Source: Brevundimonas sp. (GTDB lineage Bacteria > Pseudomonadota > Alphaproteobacteria > Caulobacterales > Caulobacteraceae). From it: a stretch of DNA of 8,812 bases. Positions 6,507-8,812 of the stretch are shown here, in pieces (within the stretch, counting starts at the first letter, position 1; every line of letters begins with the position of its first letter). The notes under the pieces were generated by a model that saw nothing but the letters and a program-made list of their open reading frames with translations, was not told the DNA's origin and searched no databases. Location of the stretch: contig JADCBH010000288.1 in NCBI GenBank assembly GCA_020253595.1, positions 1 through 8,812 of the forward strand. The letters are read 5' to 3'. Both the position numbers and the translations under genes were made by a program.

Positions 6507-7322
6507 GTGACGGATAAGCCCCTCTCGGACGAAGCGCTCGAGACCCAGTACAACAACCGCGCCGCAGTGCCGGAGCATCCGGCCCTGATGGCGGCCTGGA
6601 AAGCGGACGCCCAGTCGGCGCGTGCGGCCCATCCGCCGACCCTGCTCCGCTATGGTCCTGGCGAGCGGGAGGTGATGGACCTGTTCGAGGCCGGGCCGGA
6701 TGCGCCCATCGCCCTGTTCATCCACGGCGGCTACTGGCAGGCGCTGGACAAGGACTGGTTCAGCGGCATCGCGCCCGCCCTGGTGGCCAACGGCGTGTCG
6801 CTGGCCGTCGCCTCCTATGACCTGTGCCCGGGCGTTCGCCTGGGCCGCATCGTAGGCCAGTTGCGGGATGCCGCAGACCTGCTCCGCGAGCGAACGGGTG
6901 CCCGTCCGATGGTGTTCGGCCATTCCGCCGGCGGACATCTGGCGGCCTGTCTGCTGAGCGAAGGCCGGGCCTCGGCGGCGATGGCGATCTCGGGCGTGTT
7001 CGATCTGGAGTCGCTGGTCCCGACCTCCATCAACGTCGCGCTGGGCCTCGACCGAATGGAGGCGCGGGCCCTGTCGCCCATCCATTGGCCAGCGCCCAAT
7101 GGCGGCGCGCCTGGCGGGACCGTGCTGGACTGCATCGTCGGTGCCGAGGAGACGGCCGAGTTCGTCCGCCAGTCCCGTGACATGGCGACCACCTGGGGCG
7201 CGCGGGGGGCCCAGACCCGATTCGAGGCCCTGCCCAGGTTGAACCATTTCACGGTGCTCACGCCCCTGACCGATCCGGACAGTCCGCTGGTTCGCCGCAT
7301 CGTCGAGCTGGCCAGAGCATGA
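6507..7322 (+). CDS. Alpha/beta hydrolase, kynurenine formamidase-like
   Basis: The 271-residue product belongs to the arylformamidase-like branch of alpha/beta hydrolases. It has the early YNNRAAVPEHP segment (15-24), the oxyanion motif HGGYW (73-77), the nucleophile elbow GHSAGGH with Ser140, and a C-terminal NHFTV with His247. The acid position, usually Asp in GQND before a PEFxRQS segment, reads GAEETAEFVRQS, so Glu215 (or Glu214) probably completes the triad. Family members hydrolyse N-formylkynurenine in tryptophan breakdown, but many relatives are general esterases or amidases, and no other tryptophan-degradation gene is in view. I chose the GTG at 6507 because it leads directly into the conserved N-terminus. 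The open frame extends further upstream (to 6261), but only antisense to the RAM-domain gene. The ribosome site is weak. A cytoplasmic enzyme is expected, as no signal peptide is seen. It ends 62 bp before the Kef-type antiporter gene. Confidence 0.88.
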   Translation: MTDKPLSDEALETQYNNRAAVPEHPALMAAWKADAQSARAAHPPTLLRYGPGEREVMDLFEAGPDAPIALFIHGGYWQALDKDWFSGIAPALVANGVSLAVASYDLCPGVRLGRIVGQLRDAADLLRERTGARPMVFGHSAGGHLAACLLSEGRASAAMAISGVFDLESLVPTSINVALGLDRMEARALSPIHWPAPNGGAPGGTVLDCIVGAEETAEFVRQSRDMATTWGARGAQTRFEALPRLNHFTVLTPLTDPDSPLVRRIVELARA

Positions 7323-7373
7323 TCGGCTCTCGCAATCGCGAAGACCAAGCGCCACTATAGGTCCTGCGGCGAC

Positions 7374-7379
7374 AAGGAG
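7374..7379 (+). promoter_or_regulatory. Strong ribosome binding site of the Kef-type antiporter
   Basis: AAGGAG is followed by a five-nt spacer and the ATG at 7385. It is the best Shine-Dalgarno match in the window and fixes the antiporter start. Confidence 0.75.
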
Positions 7380-7384
7380 CGGGC

Positions 7385-8812
7385 ATGGCGGAACCGACGG
7401 GGATGGGGCTGGGGCATGCCGTTGGGCTGCTGGCGGTCGCCGTGGCGGCCGTGCCCCTGTTCAAGCGGTTCAAGCTGGGAGCCGTGCTCGGCTATCTCGC
7501 CGCCGGTCTGATCATCGGCCCGTTCGGCATCGGCATGATCGAGGACGCCGAAGCCGTTCTGCATGTCGCCGAGCTCGGCGTCGTCATGTTCCTGTTCATC
7601 ATCGGTCTGGAGATGCGGCCTGCCCGATTGTGGAGCCTGAGAAACGACATCTTCGGCGTTGGCGCGGCCCAGGTGATCGTCTGCGCCACGCTGCTGACTG
7701 CCGCCGTCGCCGCCTTCGGCCTGCCCTGGTACGTCGCCCTGATCATCGGCTCGGGCTTCGCCCTGTCGTCCACCGCCATCGTCATGCAGATCCTCGAGGA
7801 GCGGAACGAGAACAACGAGACCGACGGCCAGAGGGTGATCTCCATCCTGCTGTTCGAGGACCTGGCCATCGTGCCGCTGCTGGCCATGGTGGCGGTGCTG
7901 GCGGGCATCTACGGCACGACCATCGAGGACCCCCAGCCGATCTGGATGACCGTCGGCCTGGCCCTGGCCGCCGTCGCCGCCGTCTATGTGATCGGCAAGT
8001 GGGCCCTGAACCCCGTGTTCCGCATCCTGGCGCGCTACGGCGGCCGCGAGGTCATGACGGCGGGTGCCCTGCTGGTCGTGCTCGGCTCGGCGTGGGCCAT
8101 GGACATGGGCGGGCTGTCGATGGCGATGGGGGCCTTCCTCGCCGGCGTGCTGCTGTCGGAATCCAGCTTCCGCAACCAGTTGGAGGCGGACGTCGAGCCC
8201 TTCCGAGGCATTCTGCTGGGGCTGTTCTTCCTCAGCGTCGGCATGTCGCTGGACCTCGGCGTGGTCATCCAGGACTGGCGGATCGTCGTGGCGGCGGTCT
8301 TCGCCTCCATGGCCGCCAAGATGATCGGCGTCTACGCCGTCGCCCGTATCATGAAGGCGCCGCATGACGAGGCGCTGAAGCGCGCGGCCCTGATGGGTGA
8401 GGGCGGGGAGTTCGGCTTCGTCCTCTATGGTGCCGCGCTCGCCGCCGGCCTGTTCGACGCCCGCACGGCCGCCATCGCCTCGGCGGTGGTGATCGTCTCG
8501 ATGGCCGTGACGCCGCTCAGGGTCATGATCGCCGACCGGCTCAGGTCCCGTCAGGCCGTGTCGATGGAGGGCGTCGAGGAGGCGCGAAACCTGAAGGAGC
8601 GGGTCCTCATCATCGGCTTCGGCCGTTTCGCCCAGGTCGTGTCCCAGCCGCTGCTGGCCCGCGACGTCGACGTCTCCATCATCGACCACGACGTGGAGAT
8701 GATCCAGGCGGCCGGGAACTTCGGCTTCAAGGTCTACTTCGGCGACGGCTCGCGGCTGGACGTGCTGCGCGCATCCGGCGCGGCGGAGGCGGAGACCATT
8801 CTGGTCTGCGTC
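7385..8812 (+). CDS. Kef-type monovalent cation:proton antiporter (CPA2), 3' end outside window
   Basis: The frame is open from the ATG at 7385 to the window edge, giving 476 residues. Kef proteins usually have about 600, so the gene continues. The membrane part (about residues 8-382) shows LGYLAAGLIIGPFG (35-48), ELGVVMFLFIIGLEM (63-77), GFALSSTAIVMQ (124-135), the FEDLAIVPLL ion-site helix with Asp159 (157-166), and a KefC-like loop NQLEADVEPFRGILLGLFF (264-282). After it comes the start of an RCK/TrkA-N domain: RVLIIGFGRFAQ with a Rossmann glycine motif (406-417) and IIDHD (432-436) at the end of the second strand, expected to contact a nucleotide. Family role: inner-membrane K+ efflux coupled to H+, in KefB/KefC gated by glutathione adducts. 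Glutathione control here is only inferred from the loop; no KefF/KefG ancillary gene is visible. It lies downstream of, and in line with, the formamidase-like gene, with a strong own ribosome site. KefB and KefC cannot be told apart. Confidence 0.92.
   Translation, partial: MAEPTGMGLGHAVGLLAVAVAAVPLFKRFKLGAVLGYLAAGLIIGPFGIGMIEDAEAVLHVAELGVVMFLFIIGLEMRPARLWSLRNDIFGVGAAQVIVCATLLTAAVAAFGLPWYVALIIGSGFALSSTAIVMQILEERNENNETDGQRVISILLFEDLAIVPLLAMVAVLAGIYGTTIEDPQPIWMTVGLALAAVAAVYVIGKWALNPVFRILARYGGREVMTAGALLVVLGSAWAMDMGGLSMAMGAFLAGVLLSESSFRNQLEADVEPFRGILLGLFFLSVGMSLDLGVVIQDWRIVVAAVFASMAAKMIGVYAVARIMKAPHDEALKRAALMGEGGEFGFVLYGAALAAGLFDARTAAIASAVVIVSMAVTPLRVMIADRLRSRQAVSMEGVEEARNLKERVLIIGFGRFAQVVSQPLLARDVDVSIIDHDVEMIQAAGNFGFKVYFGDGSRLDVLRASGAAEAETILVCV

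Noticed and set aside
6462..7355. Long N-terminal extension of the RAM-domain frame (382 codons in total)
   Set aside because: The extension is antisense to the formamidase-like gene. Family similarity begins exactly at the MMTAIF start, which has a good ribosome site.
7356..7361. TATAGG as a -10 element for the antiporter gene
   Set aside because: No acceptable -35 lies 16-18 bp upstream, so a promoter call is not supported.
7355..8689. 444-codon open frame on the minus strand
   Set aside because: It is antisense to the Kef-type antiporter, which has clear family motifs. The His/Asp/Gln/Gly-rich product is compositional.

Overview
The window is GC-rich, densely packed DNA of ordinary chromosomal character. 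The gene content and the palindromic repeat suggest an alphaproteobacterium of the Caulobacterales type (Brevundimonas or Caulobacter relatives). That placement is inferred from codon and GC style and from gene families, not from a marker gene. I see no rRNA or tRNA gene, transposase, integrase, phage gene or CRISPR array.

Left part (9-6461): five genes run leftward on the minus strand. In transcription order they are: a small stand-alone Lrp/AsnC-type ligand-binding (RAM) domain protein (6207-6461); two adjacent acyl-CoA dehydrogenase (ACAD) genes (4968-6146 and 3711-4832); a probably exported alpha/beta hydrolase (2561-3604); and a large polytopic membrane protein with an embedded spermidine-synthase-like domain (9-2564). 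The last two overlap by 4 bases (ATGA) and are probably translationally coupled. Two starts are revised from the longest open frame: the hydrolase to an internal ATG in front of a signal-like segment, and the membrane protein from GTG to the overlapping ATG.

The two ACADs look like a heteromeric enzyme. The first has the catalytic Glu and the GYSEPGAGSD motif but lacks the RxQFG and QxHGGxG flavin motifs. The second has exactly those two flavin motifs but lacks the catalytic Glu and the SEPGxGSD motif. Together they would make one complete site, as in the PimC/PimD and mycobacterial FadE/ChsE type enzymes. A 115-bp nested palindromic element fills almost all of the gap between them and sits directly upstream of the second gene's start.

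Right part (6507-8812): transcription diverges. A kynurenine-formamidase-like alpha/beta hydrolase (6507-7322) starts only 45 bp from the RAM gene. It is followed by a Kef-type cation:proton antiporter (from 7385) that runs off the window within its RCK/TrkA-N domain.

The most unusual points are the complementary motif loss in the ACAD pair, the palindromic element inside that gene pair, and the coupled exported-hydrolase/membrane-synthase unit, whose function I cannot assign.
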